Shown piece after piece: positions 28,015 to 38,537 of a stretch of 64,000 bases of DNA (within the stretch, counting starts at the first letter, position 1; each line of letters opens with the position of its first letter). The notes below the pieces were generated by a model. It worked only from the letters and a program-made list of their open reading frames with translations, searched no databases and was not told the origin of the DNA. The stretch is from Vibrio breoganii (GTDB lineage: Bacteria > Pseudomonadota > Gammaproteobacteria > Enterobacterales > Vibrionaceae). The DNA is taken from the NCBI RefSeq assembly GCF_001677275.1, contig NZ_CP016177.1, positions 558,001-622,000 on the forward strand, read 5' to 3'. A program made the position numbers and the translations under genes.

Positions 28015-29604
28015 ATGACAAATAGTCCATTTCAGCAAGAAGTGAGCAAGCGCCGTACGTTTGCGATTATCTCTCACCCGGATGCGGGTAAGACAACCAT
28101 TACCGAAAAAGTTCTATTATTCGGAAACGCGATCCAAAAAGCAGGTACGGTAAAAGGTCGTGGCTCGAACCAACACGCAAAATCTGACTGGATGGAGATG
28201 GAGAAGGAGCGTGGCATCTCGGTAACCACCTCTGTAATGCAGTTTCCATACAACGACTGTCTAGTGAACCTTCTAGATACTCCAGGACACGAAGACTTCT
28301 CGGAAGATACCTACCGTACTCTAACCGCAGTAGACTCCTGTTTGATGGTTATCGATGCAGCGAAAGGTGTCGAGGATCGTACTCGTAAACTAATGGAAGT
28401 GACGCGCCTGCGTGATACGCCAATCGTTACCTTCATGAACAAATTGGACCGTGATGTTCGTGACCCAATGGAAGTTCTGGATGAAGTGGAAAGCGAACTG
28501 AAAATGGCGTGTGCGCCTATCTCTTGGCCAATCGGTTGTGGTAAAGAGTTTAAGGGTGTTTACCATATTCACCGTGATGAAACCATCTTGTATGAATCTG
28601 GCCACGGTCATGAAATCCAAGAAGTTCGCATCATTAAAGGGCTTGATAACCCTGAGCTAGATGTAGCGGTAGGCGAAGACCTAGCGGAAAGTGTGCGTGA
28701 AGAAATAGAGCTTGTGATTGGCGCATGCCCTGAGTTTGATCTTGAGCTGTTCCTTGCGGGCGAACTGACACCTGTTTACTTCGGTACTGCATTGGGCAAC
28801 TTCGGTGTTGACCACATGCTTGACGGACTAACTAAGTGGGCTCCAGGCCCGCAAGCGCGCGAAGCAAACGAGCGTAAAGTGGTTGCTGATGAAGAGAAAT
28901 TCTCAGGCTTCGTATTTAAGATTCAGGCAAACATGGATCCTAAACACCGCGACCGCATCGCATTCATGCGTATTGTATCGGGTACTTACTCGCAAGGCAT
29001 GAAAATGAATCACGTGCGCACAGGCAAAACGGTCAGTATCTCAGATGCTGTGACCTTTATGGCTGGTGATCGTGCACGTGCAGAGAAAGCCTACGCCGGT
29101 GATATCATTGGTTTACACAACCACGGCACCATTCAAATTGGCGATACCTTCACTCAAGGTGAAGCGCTTAAATTTGCCGGTATCCCGAACTTCGCTCCAG
29201 AGCTATTCCGCCGTATTCGCCTAAAAGATCCATTGAAGCAAAAGCAGCTTCTAAAAGGTCTGGTTCAGCTTTCTGAAGAGGGTGCGGTACAGGTATTCCG
29301 CCCGCTACAAAACAATGACCTTATTGTTGGTGCGGTAGGTGTGCTTCAGTTTGATGTGGTTGTAGCTCGCCTAAAAGCAGAATACAACGTAGAAGCGATT
29401 TACGAAGGTGTAAACGTCGCAACAGCTCGCTGGGTTGAGTGTGATGATGCTAAGAAGCTAGAAGAGTTTAAGCGTAAGAACCAAACTAACCTTTCACTAG
29501 ACGGTGGTGACAATCTGTCATACGTAGCACCGACTATGGTTAACTTAAACCTAGCCCAAGAGCGATTCCCTGACATTCAGTTCCGCGCCACACGCGAACA
29601 CTAA
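28015..29604 (+). CDS. prfC: Peptide chain release factor 3
   Basis: GTPase that recycles RF1/RF2 from the ribosome after termination. 529 residues from the ATG at 28015; an in-frame ATG at 27991 would add 8 non-family residues. G1 is [10 protein letters not shown]2 is in the KERGISVTT region, G3 is DTPGHEDFS and G4 is NKLDRD. The place after rimI and before a TatD-family gene follows E. coli order, although hcp-hcr occupies the position of yjjG. Confidence 0.97.
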   Translation: MTNSPFQQEVSKRRTFAIISHPDAGKTTITEKVLLFGNAIQKAGTVKGRGSNQHAKSDWMEMEKERGISVTTSVMQFPYNDCLVNLLDTPGHEDFSEDTYRTLTAVDSCLMVIDAAKGVEDRTRKLMEVTRLRDTPIVTFMNKLDRDVRDPMEVLDEVESELKMACAPISWPIGCGKEFKGVYHIHRDETILYESGHGHEIQEVRIIKGLDNPELDVAVGEDLAESVREEIELVIGACPEFDLELFLAGELTPVYFGTALGNFGVDHMLDGLTKWAPGPQAREANERKVVADEEKFSGFVFKIQANMDPKHRDRIAFMRIVSGTYSQGMKMNHVRTGKTVSISDAVTFMAGDRARAEKAYAGDIIGLHNHGTIQIGDTFTQGEALKFAGIPNFAPELFRRIRLKDPLKQKQLLKGLVQLSEEGAVQVFRPLQNNDLIVGAVGVLQFDVVVARLKAEYNVEAIYEGVNVATARWVECDDAKKLEEFKRKNQTNLSLDGGDNLSYVAPTMVNLNLAQERFPDIQFRATREH

Positions 29605-29611
29605 TCTTTTG

Positions 29612-29642
29612 AAAGCCAGTTGCATGCAACTGGCTTTTTTTT
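29612..29642 (+). terminator. Intrinsic terminator of prfC
   Basis: AAAGCCAGTTGCATGCAACTGGCTTT perfect inverted repeat followed by T-run, 8 bases after the stop. Confidence 0.93.
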
Positions 29643-29699
29643 GCTTCAAGATCTTCAGTTTTGACATAGGATTAGAAGAACAATGATTGAAGGTTACTT

Positions 29700-30473
29700 A
29701 TGTGGTTCGACACGCACTGCCATTTAGACTTCCCCGAATTTACTTCACAGCAAGATAAATACTGCGATTTATTCAACCAGAATAAAATCGTTCGCTTCTT
29801 TGTTCCCAGTGTGGGGCCAAGTAATTGGCAAGATGTGCTTGGTCTGGCAAGCGATACGCACAGTATCGGTCTTGGCATCCATCCGTGTTTTCTGCAGCCT
29901 CTGATAGACAACCACACTTTAGATAATGACCTTGAGCGTCTTGGTGCTTTAGCTCTTGAAAATCGAGATCATATATCAGCCATCGGAGAGTGCGGTTTAG
30001 ATAAGCGTATAGATACTCCTATTTCAACTCAGTTGTCTGCGTTCAATGTTCAGATTGATCTGGCAGAGCAGCTAAAACTTCCCTTAGTTATACATTCGGT
30101 TCAGCAACATCATAATATTCGAGAGTCTTTAAAAGGCAGGCAGAGAGATAATCTTGGTGTTGTTCATGGGTTTAGCGGTAACTATCAACAAGCAAAGATG
30201 TTGGTGGATCTAGGCTTAAAAATCGGGGTTGGGGGTGTGATTACTTGGCCAACTGCACAAAAAACACGCGAAGCAATAGCAAAGCTGCCTCTAGGTAGTA
30301 TTGTATTAGAGACGGACGCACCTGATATGAGGATTTCGGGACAGCAGCATCATCCTAACTCGCCTCATTTTATTCCCTTAATATTTAATCACTTAGTTGA
30401 ACTTCGGCCAGAAAGCTCTTCTATAATATCTGAGAAAATATGGGAAAATAGTATTTATCTTTTTTCACGTTAG
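29700..30473 (+). CDS. yjjV: TatD-family metal-dependent hydrolase (YjjV type)
   Basis: 257 residues of the TatD DNase family (TIM-barrel amidohydrolase). Metal-ligand motifs are visible: FDTHCHLDF at the N-terminus, AIGECGLD (about residues 96-103), IHSVQQHH, VVHGFSG and ETDAPDM near the C-terminus. Its position between prfC and deoC matches yjjV in E. coli, which supports that subfamily over TatD or YcfH. The molecular substrate is probably nucleic acid but not settled for YjjV. Confidence 0.88.
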   Translation: MWFDTHCHLDFPEFTSQQDKYCDLFNQNKIVRFFVPSVGPSNWQDVLGLASDTHSIGLGIHPCFLQPLIDNHTLDNDLERLGALALENRDHISAIGECGLDKRIDTPISTQLSAFNVQIDLAEQLKLPLVIHSVQQHHNIRESLKGRQRDNLGVVHGFSGNYQQAKMLVDLGLKIGVGGVITWPTAQKTREAIAKLPLGSIVLETDAPDMRISGQQHHPNSPHFIPLIFNHLVELRPESSSIISEKIWENSIYLFSR

Positions 30474-30514
30474 TTTCATTCAGATACAACAAATGTCATT
30501 TTTGATTTTCGTTT

Positions 30515-30530
30515 TGTGATCGCGATCAAT
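30515..30530. promoter_or_regulatory. CRP-like site upstream of nupC
   Basis: TGTGA-TCGCGA-TCAAT matches the CRP consensus TGTGA-N6-TCACA in the left half and in TCA of the right half, about 145 bp before nupC. This is a plausible activation site for a nucleoside transporter. Confidence 0.6.
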
Positions 30531-30535
30531 ATTAA

Positions 30536-30550
30536 GGTAAACGTTTGCGT
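30536..30550. promoter_or_regulatory. PurR/CytR-like operator upstream of nupC
   Basis: GGTAAACGTTTGCGT; its reverse complement ACGCAAACGTTTACC matches the first 12 bases of the PurR box ACGCAAACGTTTTCGT. It sits next to the CRP-like site, an arrangement typical of both PurR and CytR control. Which LacI-family protein binds is not decided. Confidence 0.6.
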
Positions 30551-30675
30551 ATAGAATCTCGCGCAAATGTGACCGGTGACCAGTTTTACTATTTTTTGAA
30601 CTGTATAATCGCCGACGTTTTAGACACTTTTACACTCTTTTTTTTGAACATTTTAGAATAAGGAAGCCATAAACT

Positions 30676-31920
30676 ATGAGCCTGTTTATGAGCATAGTAG
30701 GTATGCTGGTACTGATTTTAATCGCAGTACTACTATCAGATAACCGTAAAGCAATTAACGTTCGTACCGTAGCTGGTGCATTTGCAATCCAATTCGCATT
30801 GGGTGCATTCGTACTTTACGTACCTTGGGGTAAAGACCTTCTGAAAAGCGTTTCAGATGGTGTTTCAAGTGTAATTAACTATGGTGCTGACGGTACTGGT
30901 TTCCTTTTCGGAAACTTAGTTAACTTCTCAGTAGACGGCATTGGCTTCATCTTTGCTTTCCAAGTTCTACCAACACTAATCTTCTTCTCTGCACTAATCT
31001 CAGTACTTTACTACTTGGGTGTTATGCAGTGGGTTATCCGCATTCTTGGTGGTGGCCTTCAGAAAGCTCTAGGTACTTCTCGCGCGGAATCAATGTCTGC
31101 AGCGGCTAACATCTTTGTTGGTCAAACAGAAGCACCTCTAGTAGTACGTCCATTCGTTCCTCGTATGACTCAGTCTGAGCTATTCGCTGTAATGTGTGGT
31201 GGTCTAGCTTCTATCGCTGGTGGTGTACTAGCGGGTTACGCTTCAATGGGCGTGCCAATTGAATACCTAGTAGCGGCATCATTCATGGCTGCACCGGGTG
31301 GTCTACTATTCGCTAAAATCATCAAGCCTGAAACTGATGAGCCTATCGACCAACTTGCAGACATGAACGCTGAAGGCGAAGACAAGCCTGCAAACGTTAT
31401 CGATGCGGCAGCTGGCGGTGCATCTGCTGGTCTAAGCCTTGCGCTTAACGTTGGTGCAATGCTTATCGCATTCATCGGTCTTATCGCGCTAATCAACGGC
31501 CTACTAGGCGGCGTTGGCGGCTGGTTTGGTTTCGAAAACCTTACTCTAGAAATGCTTCTAGGCTGGGTATTTGCTCCTCTTGCATTCCTAATCGGTGTTC
31601 CTTGGAGTGAAGCAGTTGTTGCAGGTGAGTTCATCGGTCTTAAGACTGTAGCTAACGAATTCGTAGCATACGCAAACTTTGCACCATACCTTGGTGAAGC
31701 AGCTCCGGTAGTACTGAGCGAGAAGACGAAAGCAATCATCTCTTTTGCATTGTGTGGTTTTGCTAACCTTTCTTCTATCGCTATCCTATTGGGTGGTCTA
31801 GGTAGTATTGCTCCTAAGCGTCGCGGTGATATCGCACGTATGGGTATCAAAGCGGTTGTCGCTGGTACTCTATCGAACCTAATGGCAGCAACTATCGCTG
31901 GTTTCTTCTTGTCTTTCTAA
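30676..31920 (+). CDS. nupC: Concentrative nucleoside transporter NupC (CNT family)
   Basis: Proton- or sodium-coupled uptake of nucleosides across the inner membrane. 414 residues and strongly hydrophobic. CNT landmarks are [30 protein letters not shown] (about residues 115-145; GQTEAPL is the substrate/ion site), [25 protein letters not shown], and [19 protein letters not shown] near the end. It stands before the deo operon, which degrades the imported nucleosides. Probably under CRP and PurR/CytR-type control. Confidence 0.95.
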   Translation: MSLFMSIVGMLVLILIAVLLSDNRKAINVRTVAGAFAIQFALGAFVLYVPWGKDLLKSVSDGVSSVINYGADGTGFLFGNLVNFSVDGIGFIFAFQVLPTLIFFSALISVLYYLGVMQWVIRILGGGLQKALGTSRAESMSAAANIFVGQTEAPLVVRPFVPRMTQSELFAVMCGGLASIAGGVLAGYASMGVPIEYLVAASFMAAPGGLLFAKIIKPETDEPIDQLADMNAEGEDKPANVIDAAAGGASAGLSLALNVGAMLIAFIGLIALINGLLGGVGGWFGFENLTLEMLLGWVFAPLAFLIGVPWSEAVVAGEFIGLKTVANEFVAYANFAPYLGEAAPVVLSEKTKAIISFALCGFANLSSIAILLGGLGSIAPKRRGDIARMGIKAVVAGTLSNLMAATIAGFFLSF

Positions 31921-31941
31921 GGCTCTAGAAACAAACCTTTT

Positions 31942-31977
31942 AAAACGCCCTAGTGAGAGTTTCACTAGGGCGTTTTT
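31942..31977 (+). terminator. Intrinsic terminator of nupC
   Basis: AAAACGCCCTAGTGA...TCACTAGGGCGTTTTT, a 12-bp-plus stem with T-run, about 20 bases after the stop. Confidence 0.94.
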
Positions 31978-32108
31978 GTTTTCATACGACTGGCTAGAAC
32001 TTCATCACTTTTTTTTGAGATGCAAACCGTTTGCTTTCATCATAAATGCAACAATGATCATACTTCGCACTATAATAAGCATCGAAGTTAACAAGATGGA
32101 TGATCATT

Positions 32109-32279
32109 ATGAATGAAGTTTTGCTAGCCGTATTTGCAGGCTTTGCGGTGGGGATATTGTTCTCTGCTTTGAAGCTGCCAATCCCAGCGCCACCAGTATT
32201 GTCTGGTGTTATGGGAATCGTAGGTGTATACCTTGGTGGACACTTCTATCAATGGTTGATAGAAAGGTTTTTTCAATAA
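32109..32279 (+). CDS. Small XapX-type membrane protein (56 residues)
   Basis: A short gene starting MNEVLLAVFAGFAVGILFSA and ending LIERFFQ. It has two hydrophobic segments separated by KLPIPAPPVLSGVMGIVGVY. The motif G-x-x-x-G-x-x-x-x-x-L-x-x-P-x-P-A-P-P is that of the XapX domain family of small membrane proteins, whose function is unknown. It lies between nupC and deoC. The nupC terminator separates it from that gene, so it is probably expressed independently. Its stop codon TAA forms the first bases of the repeat element that follows. Confidence 0.85.
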   Translation: MNEVLLAVFAGFAVGILFSALKLPIPAPPVLSGVMGIVGVYLGGHFYQWLIERFFQ

Positions 32280-32440
32280 TACCAATCACACTAAGTAAGT
32301 GATCAGAAATAGCGCAGGAAAAATGCTCGAGAACAAGACAGAATTTTTCGATAAGTAGTTATTCTACAATCAAAAACTCTAACTCAGTTATCGTGTATTT
32401 TAACCCGCTAGAATGACCAGTTATTTAGTACGGTTAGTAT
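32279..32440. mobile_element. MITE-like non-coding repeat with imperfect terminal inverted repeats
   Basis: The left end ATACCAATCACACTAA (32279-32294) and the reverse complement of the right end (32425-32440) agree at 12 of 16 positions. The 162-bp interior has no coding frame. From memory, sequences beginning ACCAATCACACTAAGTAAGTG are scattered in many Vibrio genomes, which fits a non-autonomous repeat family. No target duplication is evident. Confidence 0.6.
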
Positions 32441-32452
32441 AAATACCTACAT

Positions 32453-32471
32453 CCGTTGTAGAATGCAACGG
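32453..32471. promoter_or_regulatory. CytR-like operator in the deoC upstream region
   Basis: CCGTTGTAGAATGCAACGG is a dyad whose right arm read in reverse contains GTTGCATT, the E. coli CytR octamer. Its position, about 180 bp before deoC, suits CytR control of the deo operon as in E. coli. The remainder of the gap (32472-32649) has a CGGTTT/AAACCG hairpin at 32476-32495 and a TTGGAAC/GTTCCAA inverted repeat at 32578-32609. No gene is seen. Confidence 0.5.
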
Positions 32472-32649
32472 TCAGCGGTTTAGGATTAAAAACCGTGCGG
32501 TGACAAGGAAAGCAATTGGTCAATTCACCAAGTCTTCATGGAACCAAGTCCGTTCATTGAGTCTGGATGCGCAATTGTTGGAACCCTATCTATACTGGAA
32601 GTGTTCCAATTAATGCCACCAAAACTATTCAAACTTTTCGGAGAAAAAA

Positions 32650-33426
32650 ATGAGCGATTTGAAAGCTGCAGCTTTGCGTGCACTTAAATTAATGGATCTT
32701 ACTACTCTTAACGACGATGACACCGATCAGAAGGTGATCGATCTTTGTCACGCAGCTAAATCAGCTGTGGGTAATACCGCTGCTGTGTGTATCTACCCTC
32801 GTTTCGTCCCTATTGCGAAGAAGACATTGCGTGAGCAAGGCTCACCTGATGTTAAGATTGCGACAGTAACTAACTTCCCTCATGGTAACGACGATATCGA
32901 TATCGCTGTTGCTGAAACTAAAGCGGCTGTTGCTTACGGCGCTGATGAAGTTGATGTGGTATTCCCATACCGCGCGCTGATGGCGGGTAACGCTGAAGTG
33001 GGCTTTGAGTTGGTAAAACAATGTAAGGCTGCATGTGGCGATATTCTTTTAAAAGTGATTATCGAAACCGGTGAGCTAAAAGAAGAAGCACTGATCAAGC
33101 AAGCCTCTGAGATCTGCATTAAAGCAGGTGCTGACTTTATTAAAACCTCAACAGGTAAAGTGCCTGTGAACGCAACACCAGAATACGCTCGCATGATGCT
33201 AGAAGTAATTCGTGATATGGGCGTTGCAGAAACCGTAGGCTTTAAGCCTGCTGGTGGCGTGCGTACTGCTGAAGACGCAGCGCAATACCTTGCGATGGCA
33301 GACGATATCCTTGGCGGTTCTTGGGTTGATAGTCGTCACTACCGCTTTGGTGCTTCAAGCCTGCTTACGAACCTACTGAATACCTTAGAAGTGACAGACG
33401 AGAAAGCAGATCCAGCTGCATACTAA
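32650..33426 (+). CDS. deoC: Deoxyribose-phosphate aldolase
   Basis: Class I aldolase that splits deoxyribose-5-phosphate to acetaldehyde and glyceraldehyde-3-phosphate. 258 residues, the enterobacterial/Vibrio length. KVIIETGEL and the Schiff-base lysine in DFIKTSTGK (about residue 167) are present, as is [10 protein letters not shown]. First gene of deoCABD. Confidence 0.97.
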   Translation: MSDLKAAALRALKLMDLTTLNDDDTDQKVIDLCHAAKSAVGNTAAVCIYPRFVPIAKKTLREQGSPDVKIATVTNFPHGNDDIDIAVAETKAAVAYGADEVDVVFPYRALMAGNAEVGFELVKQCKAACGDILLKVIIETGELKEEALIKQASEICIKAGADFIKTSTGKVPVNATPEYARMMLEVIRDMGVAETVGFKPAGGVRTAEDAAQYLAMADDILGGSWVDSRHYRFGASSLLTNLLNTLEVTDEKADPAAY

Positions 33427-33435
33427 CTGTCTGAG

Positions 33436-33474
33436 AAGGCTCGTGCTTTCATAGAGTAACGAGCCTTTGTTTTT
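33436..33474 (+). terminator. Hairpin with T-rich tail between deoC and deoA
   Basis: AAGGCTCGT-14 nt-ACGAGCCTT stem followed by TGTTTTT, 10 bases after the deoC stop and about 30 bases before deoA. It may partially terminate, making deoC more abundant than the rest of the operon. Confidence 0.75.
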
Positions 33475-33501
33475 CATAATAATAATCTAAGGTAGGGCTT
33501 T

Positions 33502-34836
33502 ATGTATTTACCTCAAGAAATCATTCGCAAAAAGCGTGATGGCGAAATCCTTACAGCGGATGAAATCAACTTCTTTATTCAAGGTGTCGCTAAAAATACT
33601 GTCTCTGAAGGACAAATAGCGGCATTTGCAATGACCATCTTTTTCAACGAAATGACGATGCCTGAGCGAATTGCACTCACCTGTGCAATGCGTGATTCTG
33701 GCATGGTGATTGATTGGAGCCATATGAACTTTGATGGTCCTATCGTTGATAAGCATTCTACGGGTGGCGTGGGTGATGTGACCTCTTTAATGCTCGGCCC
33801 TATGGTTGCGGCATGTGGTGGTTTTGTGCCCATGATCTCAGGCCGTGGCTTAGGCCATACCGGCGGCACGTTGGATAAACTTGAGTCTATTCCGGGTTAC
33901 AACATTACTCCAAACAACGATGTCTTTGGCAAGGTAACCAAAGAAGCTGGCGTGGCCATTATAGGGCAAACCGGCGACTTAGCTCCTGCTGATAAGCGTG
34001 TTTATGCCACCCGCGATATCACAGCAACTGTAGATAACATCTCACTGATCACGGCCTCTATTCTGTCTAAGAAATTGGCCGCAGGGCTTGATTCATTAGT
34101 GATGGATGTGAAAGTGGGTTCTGGCGCTTTCATGCCAACCTATGAAGCCTCTGAAGAACTCGCACGTTCTATAGTGGCTGTTGCTAACGGCGCTGGCACA
34201 AAGACGACTGCTATTCTTACCGATATGAACCAAGTGTTGGCATCTTCTGCAGGTAACGCAGTAGAAGTGCGAGAAGCCGTTCGCTTCTTGACGGGCGAAT
34301 ATCGTAATCCTCGTCTTCTTGAAGTCACTATGGCGTCATGCTGCGAAATGCTGGTACTTGGCAAGTTAGCTGAGTCCACAGAGCAAGCCGAAGAGATGCT
34401 AATGACGGTGTTGGATAATGGCAAAGCGGCAGAGTGTTTTAACAAGATGGTCGCAGGCCTTGGTGGCCCGTCCGATTTTGTGAACAACTATAATAAGTAC
34501 TTACCACAAGCCGAGATCATCAAGCCAGTATTTGCCGATACAAGCGGTACGATCATCGGCATGGACACTCGCGCCATTGGTATGGCGGTGGTTGGCATGG
34601 GTGGTGGTCGCCGAGTTGCAACAGACAGTATTGATTACGCTGTGGGCTTTGACCAGTTTGCGCGCTTAGGTGATGCTGTTGATGCGAATCAGCCTCTTGC
34701 GGTGATTCATGCTCGCAACGAACAGCAATGGCAAGAAGCGGCTAATTCACTTAAAGCTGCGATTCAAATTGGTGAAAAATCTCAGTATCAAGCGACACCA
34801 AACGTGTACGCGAAGATACGAGCTGAAGACCTATAG
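33502..34836 (+). CDS. deoA: Thymidine phosphorylase
   Basis: Phosphorolysis of thymidine to thymine and deoxyribose-1-phosphate. 444 residues. The family phosphate-binding signature [13 protein letters not shown] (about residues 84-96) and [20 protein letters not shown] are visible. Second gene of the deo operon, with deoB starting 15 bases downstream. Confidence 0.97.
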   Translation: MYLPQEIIRKKRDGEILTADEINFFIQGVAKNTVSEGQIAAFAMTIFFNEMTMPERIALTCAMRDSGMVIDWSHMNFDGPIVDKHSTGGVGDVTSLMLGPMVAACGGFVPMISGRGLGHTGGTLDKLESIPGYNITPNNDVFGKVTKEAGVAIIGQTGDLAPADKRVYATRDITATVDNISLITASILSKKLAAGLDSLVMDVKVGSGAFMPTYEASEELARSIVAVANGAGTKTTAILTDMNQVLASSAGNAVEVREAVRFLTGEYRNPRLLEVTMASCCEMLVLGKLAESTEQAEEMLMTVLDNGKAAECFNKMVAGLGGPSDFVNNYNKYLPQAEIIKPVFADTSGTIIGMDTRAIGMAVVGMGGGRRVATDSIDYAVGFDQFARLGDAVDANQPLAVIHARNEQQWQEAANSLKAAIQIGEKSQYQATPNVYAKIRAEDL

Positions 34837-34851
34837 GCCGAGGATACAGTA

Positions 34852-36072
34852 ATGAAACGAGCCATAATTTTAGTATTAGATTCATTTGGTATTGGCGCTA
34901 CAGAGGATGCTGATAAATTCGGCGATGTAGGGTCTGATACCTTGGGGCATATTGCTGAGCAATGTGCAAAGGGCCTGGCTGACAACGATACTCGTAGCGG
35001 TCCATTGACCCTGCCAAACCTATCGCGTCTGGGCTTGGGTTTAGCGGCTAAAGAGTCAACGGGAAGCTTCCCTATCGGTTTAGATGCCAATGCCGACATC
35101 ATTGGCGCCTACGGTCATGCGGCAGAGCTTTCGTCAGGTAAAGATACTCCATCGGGTCACTGGGAAATGGCTGGCGTACCGGTGCTGTTTGATTGGGGTT
35201 ACTTTACCGATAAACAGAATAGCTTCCCTCAAGAGTTGCTCGACAGAATCGTTGAGCGTGCAGGCCTTAAAGGTTACCTAGGCAACTGTCACGCTTCAGG
35301 TACTCAGGTATTAGACGACCTTGGCGAAGAGCATATGCAAACCGGTAAGCCAATCTTCTATACCTCCGCAGACTCTGTATTTCAGATTGCGTGTCATGAA
35401 GAAACCTACGGCTTAGACAACCTACTTGAGCTTTGTCATATCGTTCGTGAAGAGCTAGAAGACTACAACATTGGTCGTGTTATCGCGCGTCCATTTGTTG
35501 GCGATAAAGCGGGAGAGTTCAAGCGTACTGGTAACCGTCGCGATCTTTCAGTTGAGCCACCTGCAGCTACCGTGTTGCAAAAACTGGTTGATGAGAAGCA
35601 GGGTGAGGTGATCTCCATAGGTAAAATTGCCGATATCTACGCGAACTGCGGCATTACCAAGAAAGAAAAAGCGACGGGCCTAGAAGACCTATTTGATCTG
35701 ACCCTTGAGCAGGTGAAAAAAGCCGAAGACAACAGCATCGTCTTTACCAACTTTGTTGATTTTGACTCGGCTTATGGCCACCGCCGCGACGTACCTGGAT
35801 ACGCCGCTGCTCTTGAGTATTTTGACAAGCGTTTGCCCGAAATTCTTGAGATTTTAGAGCCTAATGATGTGCTTATTCTTACTGCAGATCATGGCTGTGA
35901 CCCAACATGGGAAGGTACCGATCATACTCGTGAACATATTCCAGTATTGGTTTACGGGCATAAGATTGAGGCTGGCTCATTAGGTCGCCGCTCTACCTTT
36001 GCTGACATCGGTCAGAGCTTGGCTCACTACTTCCAGACTTCAAAGATGGATTACGGAACTAACTTCCTTTAA
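34852..36072 (+). CDS. deoB: Phosphopentomutase
   Basis: Mn-dependent mutase of the alkaline phosphatase superfamily that interconverts (deoxy)ribose-1- and -5-phosphate. 406 residues. Metal ligands and the phosphorylated Thr are in the motifs [29 protein letters not shown] and [20 protein letters not shown]. It supplies deoC with its substrate from deoA and deoD products. Confidence 0.97.
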   Translation: MKRAIILVLDSFGIGATEDADKFGDVGSDTLGHIAEQCAKGLADNDTRSGPLTLPNLSRLGLGLAAKESTGSFPIGLDANADIIGAYGHAAELSSGKDTPSGHWEMAGVPVLFDWGYFTDKQNSFPQELLDRIVERAGLKGYLGNCHASGTQVLDDLGEEHMQTGKPIFYTSADSVFQIACHEETYGLDNLLELCHIVREELEDYNIGRVIARPFVGDKAGEFKRTGNRRDLSVEPPAATVLQKLVDEKQGEVISIGKIADIYANCGITKKEKATGLEDLFDLTLEQVKKAEDNSIVFTNFVDFDSAYGHRRDVPGYAAALEYFDKRLPEILEILEPNDVLILTADHGCDPTWEGTDHTREHIPVLVYGHKIEAGSLGRRSTFADIGQSLAHYFQTSKMDYGTNFL

Positions 36073-36146
36073 TCAAGGAAGTCAAAAATTGCGCTAATAG
36101 GGCCTGTTGACCCTAACTAAAAACAAATTAGAAAAGGAAAGATAAA

Positions 36147-36866
36147 ATGGCTACTCCTCATATTAATGCAGAAATGGGTGATTTCTCTGACGTAGTATTG
36201 ATGCCTGGTGACCCGCTACGCGCTAAATACATTGCTGAGACCTTCTTAGAAGACGTGGTTCAGGTGTGTGACGTGCGAAACATGTACGGCTTCACTGGTA
36301 CTTACAAGGGTCGTAAGATTTCTGTAATGGGACACGGTATGGGTATCCCATCATGTTCTATCTATGCCACTGAGTTAATCAAAGATTACGGCGTTAAAAA
36401 GATCATTCGCGTTGGTAGCTGTGGCGCTGTGCGTGATGATGTGAATCTTCGCGATGTTGTAATTGGTATTGGTGCATGTACTGACTCAAAAGTGAACCGC
36501 ATCCGCTTTAAAGACCATGACTTTGCAGCGATTGCTGACTACGGCATGGCCAGAAACGCAGAGCTTGCAGCGCAAAAACTGGGTATTAACGTAAAAGTAG
36601 GTAACCTATTCTCAGCTGAGCTGTTCTACACGCCAGATCCTGAAATGTTCGATGTTATGGACAAGTACGGCATTCTAGGTGTGGAAATGGAAGCCGCTGG
36701 TATGTACGGTCTTGCGGCTGAGTATGGCGCTAAGTGTCTGGCTATTTGTACTGTTTCTGACCACATCAAACGTGGTGAAGTGACAACTTCAGATGAGCGT
36801 GCAACTACGTTCAATGAAATGATGGTTGTGGCTCTAGAGTCTGTATTACTAGGCGACGCTGAATAA
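36147..36866 (+). CDS. deoD: Purine nucleoside phosphorylase DeoD
   Basis: Hexameric PNP that splits purine nucleosides to base and (deoxy)ribose-1-phosphate. 239 residues. [30 protein letters not shown], cited as landmark [13 protein letters not shown], together with [20 protein letters not shown] and [10 protein letters not shown], is typical of the DeoD type. The gap to deoB is 74 bp. Confidence 0.97.
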   Translation: MATPHINAEMGDFSDVVLMPGDPLRAKYIAETFLEDVVQVCDVRNMYGFTGTYKGRKISVMGHGMGIPSCSIYATELIKDYGVKKIIRVGSCGAVRDDVNLRDVVIGIGACTDSKVNRIRFKDHDFAAIADYGMARNAELAAQKLGINVKVGNLFSAELFYTPDPEMFDVMDKYGILGVEMEAAGMYGLAAEYGAKCLAICTVSDHIKRGEVTTSDERATTFNEMMVVALESVLLGDAE

Positions 36867-36887
36867 TCTTCTCAGTTTAGAAAAGAC

Positions 36888-36924
36888 AAAAGCTTGGTTC
36901 CTGAAAGAGGGCCAAGCTTTTTTT
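36888..36924 (+). terminator. Intrinsic terminator of the deo operon
   Basis: AAAAGCTTGG-14 nt-CCAAGCTTTT stem with T-run. It lies just before the convergent ytjB gene and could serve both strands. Confidence 0.9.
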
Positions 36925-36947
36925 ATGTGGTGATTTTCTTTGCAGGA

Positions 36948-37511
36948 CTATTTTCTTCTTAGGACAAGCGTTAGCAGAACCCCAGACAAGAAGCTCATCA
37001 TGATCATCAGGAACATCGCTCTATCACTGTTGCGATAGTGGTGATCGGAAAAGGCCGTAACGCGCCCTTTTTCAAAGGTAATACGCACATAGCCGATAAT
37101 GGCATCTTGAGAAAAGATAGGCTCAACCAATTGCTGCTTGCCAATTCCTTCAGAACCCAAAGGTGTATCCATACCTAATGATTCACGCACCGTCTTCGCA
37201 TTGGTACTAGAGGCGATTTTCACACCGCTATTGTCATACACAGTCGCATCCGACACTAAAGTATCGCGCGCCAGCTGATTCGCGAGATAGCGAAGCTTTT
37301 CTTGATCCTCGGTCACCAAAAAGTCACTAGCACTTAATGCTGCCTGAGAAATCAATAGCTTGGTCAGCGTTTGTAACTGCTTAGTTTGGATTTGCTGATT
37401 ACCTTGGCTGATATAAACGCTATTACGCACAATTGCGACTAGCATCAAAACCAGTAAGCCAATAAATATCAGTTTTATAAATCGACGCAGTGAAAATAGA
37501 GATTCTTTCAT
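36948..37511 (-). CDS. ytjB: Inner-membrane protein YtjB (Smp/AhpA family)
   Basis: 187 residues from the ATG at 37511 (MKESLFSLRRFIK). Upstream in-frame ATGs at 37571 and 37541 would add non-family sequence. It has an N-terminal transmembrane helix (LIFIGLLVLMLVAIV), a periplasmic domain of about 125 residues and a C-terminal helix followed by RRK. It runs divergently from serB, as in E. coli. The function of the family is not established. Confidence 0.88.
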   Translation of the reverse strand: MKESLFSLRRFIKLIFIGLLVLMLVAIVRNSVYISQGNQQIQTKQLQTLTKLLISQAALSASDFLVTEDQEKLRYLANQLARDTLVSDATVYDNSGVKIASSTNAKTVRESLGMDTPLGSEGIGKQQLVEPIFSQDAIIGYVRITFEKGRVTAFSDHHYRNSDRAMFLMIMMSFLSGVLLTLVLRRK

Positions 37512-37619
37512 TTTGCTAAACGTAATTAATGTATGCCATTGCATAGTGAGACTTGCGCAAACAAATTGCAATAGGGTAAGTTGAGGGTAATGTTATCCCC
37601 AAAACGGATTTGAATATTC

Positions 37620-38537
37620 ATGGAAGTCAAAGAATTACAAACCCTTACCCCGTTGACAGATTTTAGCCGCAGCGAACTGGCTGTTGTCTTTGCTGACGGT
37701 AGCAATGACGTGCTAAGCCAGTTGTTTGCCATTGATGAGCAATTTGCAACTTGGAACGTCGGTCGCTATCAGGTGCTATTAACCAAAAGTACATTGGTAG
37801 AAAAAATGTCAGCCTTATTAGCAGCCAATAAGGCCGACTTTGCTCATCTTACTGATTTGCCCGATATGAGTGAACCAGGTCTTGCCCTGTTTGATATGGA
37901 CTCAACCTTAATTGAAATAGAGTGCATCGATGAAATAGCAAAGCTTGCCGGTGTGGGAGAGGAAGTTTCCGAGGTCACAGAGCGTGCAATGCAAGGCGAG
38001 CTGGATTTTGAGCAGAGTTTGAGACAGCGCGTTGCTAAGCTTGTTGATGCAGATGAATCCATCCTTAAAGAGGTGCGCAGTGTATTACCATTGATGGCTG
38101 AAGCTAAATTGCTTATCGAAGGGCTTAAAGCGTGCGGCTGGAAGGTGGCTGTGGCATCTGGCGGTTTCACCTATTTCTCCAATCATCTTAAAGAGTTGCT
38201 CGAACTGGATTTTGCACAGTCTAATCAACTAGAAATCATCGAAGGCAAACTTACAGGAAGCGTTGTGGGCGATGTAGTGTCGGCGCAAACCAAGGCCGAT
38301 ATTCTAGAGCAGTTAAGAAATGATTATCAGTTTGAGAAAAGTAACTGCATCGCTGTGGGCGATGGCGCCAATGACTTGGTAATGATGGCTGCTGCGGGTT
38401 TAGGTATCGCTTATCATGCTAAGCCAAAGGTAGTCGAACAAGCTCAGACTGCGGTAAACTATGCCGACCTTGGTGGTGTGCTGTGTCTCCTTTCGGCAAG
38501 CCACGTCTTACAAACCCTACAAACAAAGAATCTTTAA
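37620..38537 (+). CDS. serB: Phosphoserine phosphatase
   Basis: Last step of serine synthesis, a HAD-superfamily enzyme. 305 residues. The catalytic DxDST motif is in LALFDMDSTLIEIECIDE (about residues 95-112). VASGGFTYF and GDGANDLVMMAAAG complete the HAD core. An N-terminal domain of about 85 residues precedes it. The stop overlaps the radA start (TAATG). Confidence 0.96.
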   Translation: MEVKELQTLTPLTDFSRSELAVVFADGSNDVLSQLFAIDEQFATWNVGRYQVLLTKSTLVEKMSALLAANKADFAHLTDLPDMSEPGLALFDMDSTLIEIECIDEIAKLAGVGEEVSEVTERAMQGELDFEQSLRQRVAKLVDADESILKEVRSVLPLMAEAKLLIEGLKACGWKVAVASGGFTYFSNHLKELLELDFAQSNQLEIIEGKLTGSVVGDVVSAQTKADILEQLRNDYQFEKSNCIAVGDGANDLVMMAAAGLGIAYHAKPKVVEQAQTAVNYADLGGVLCLLSASHVLQTLQTKNL

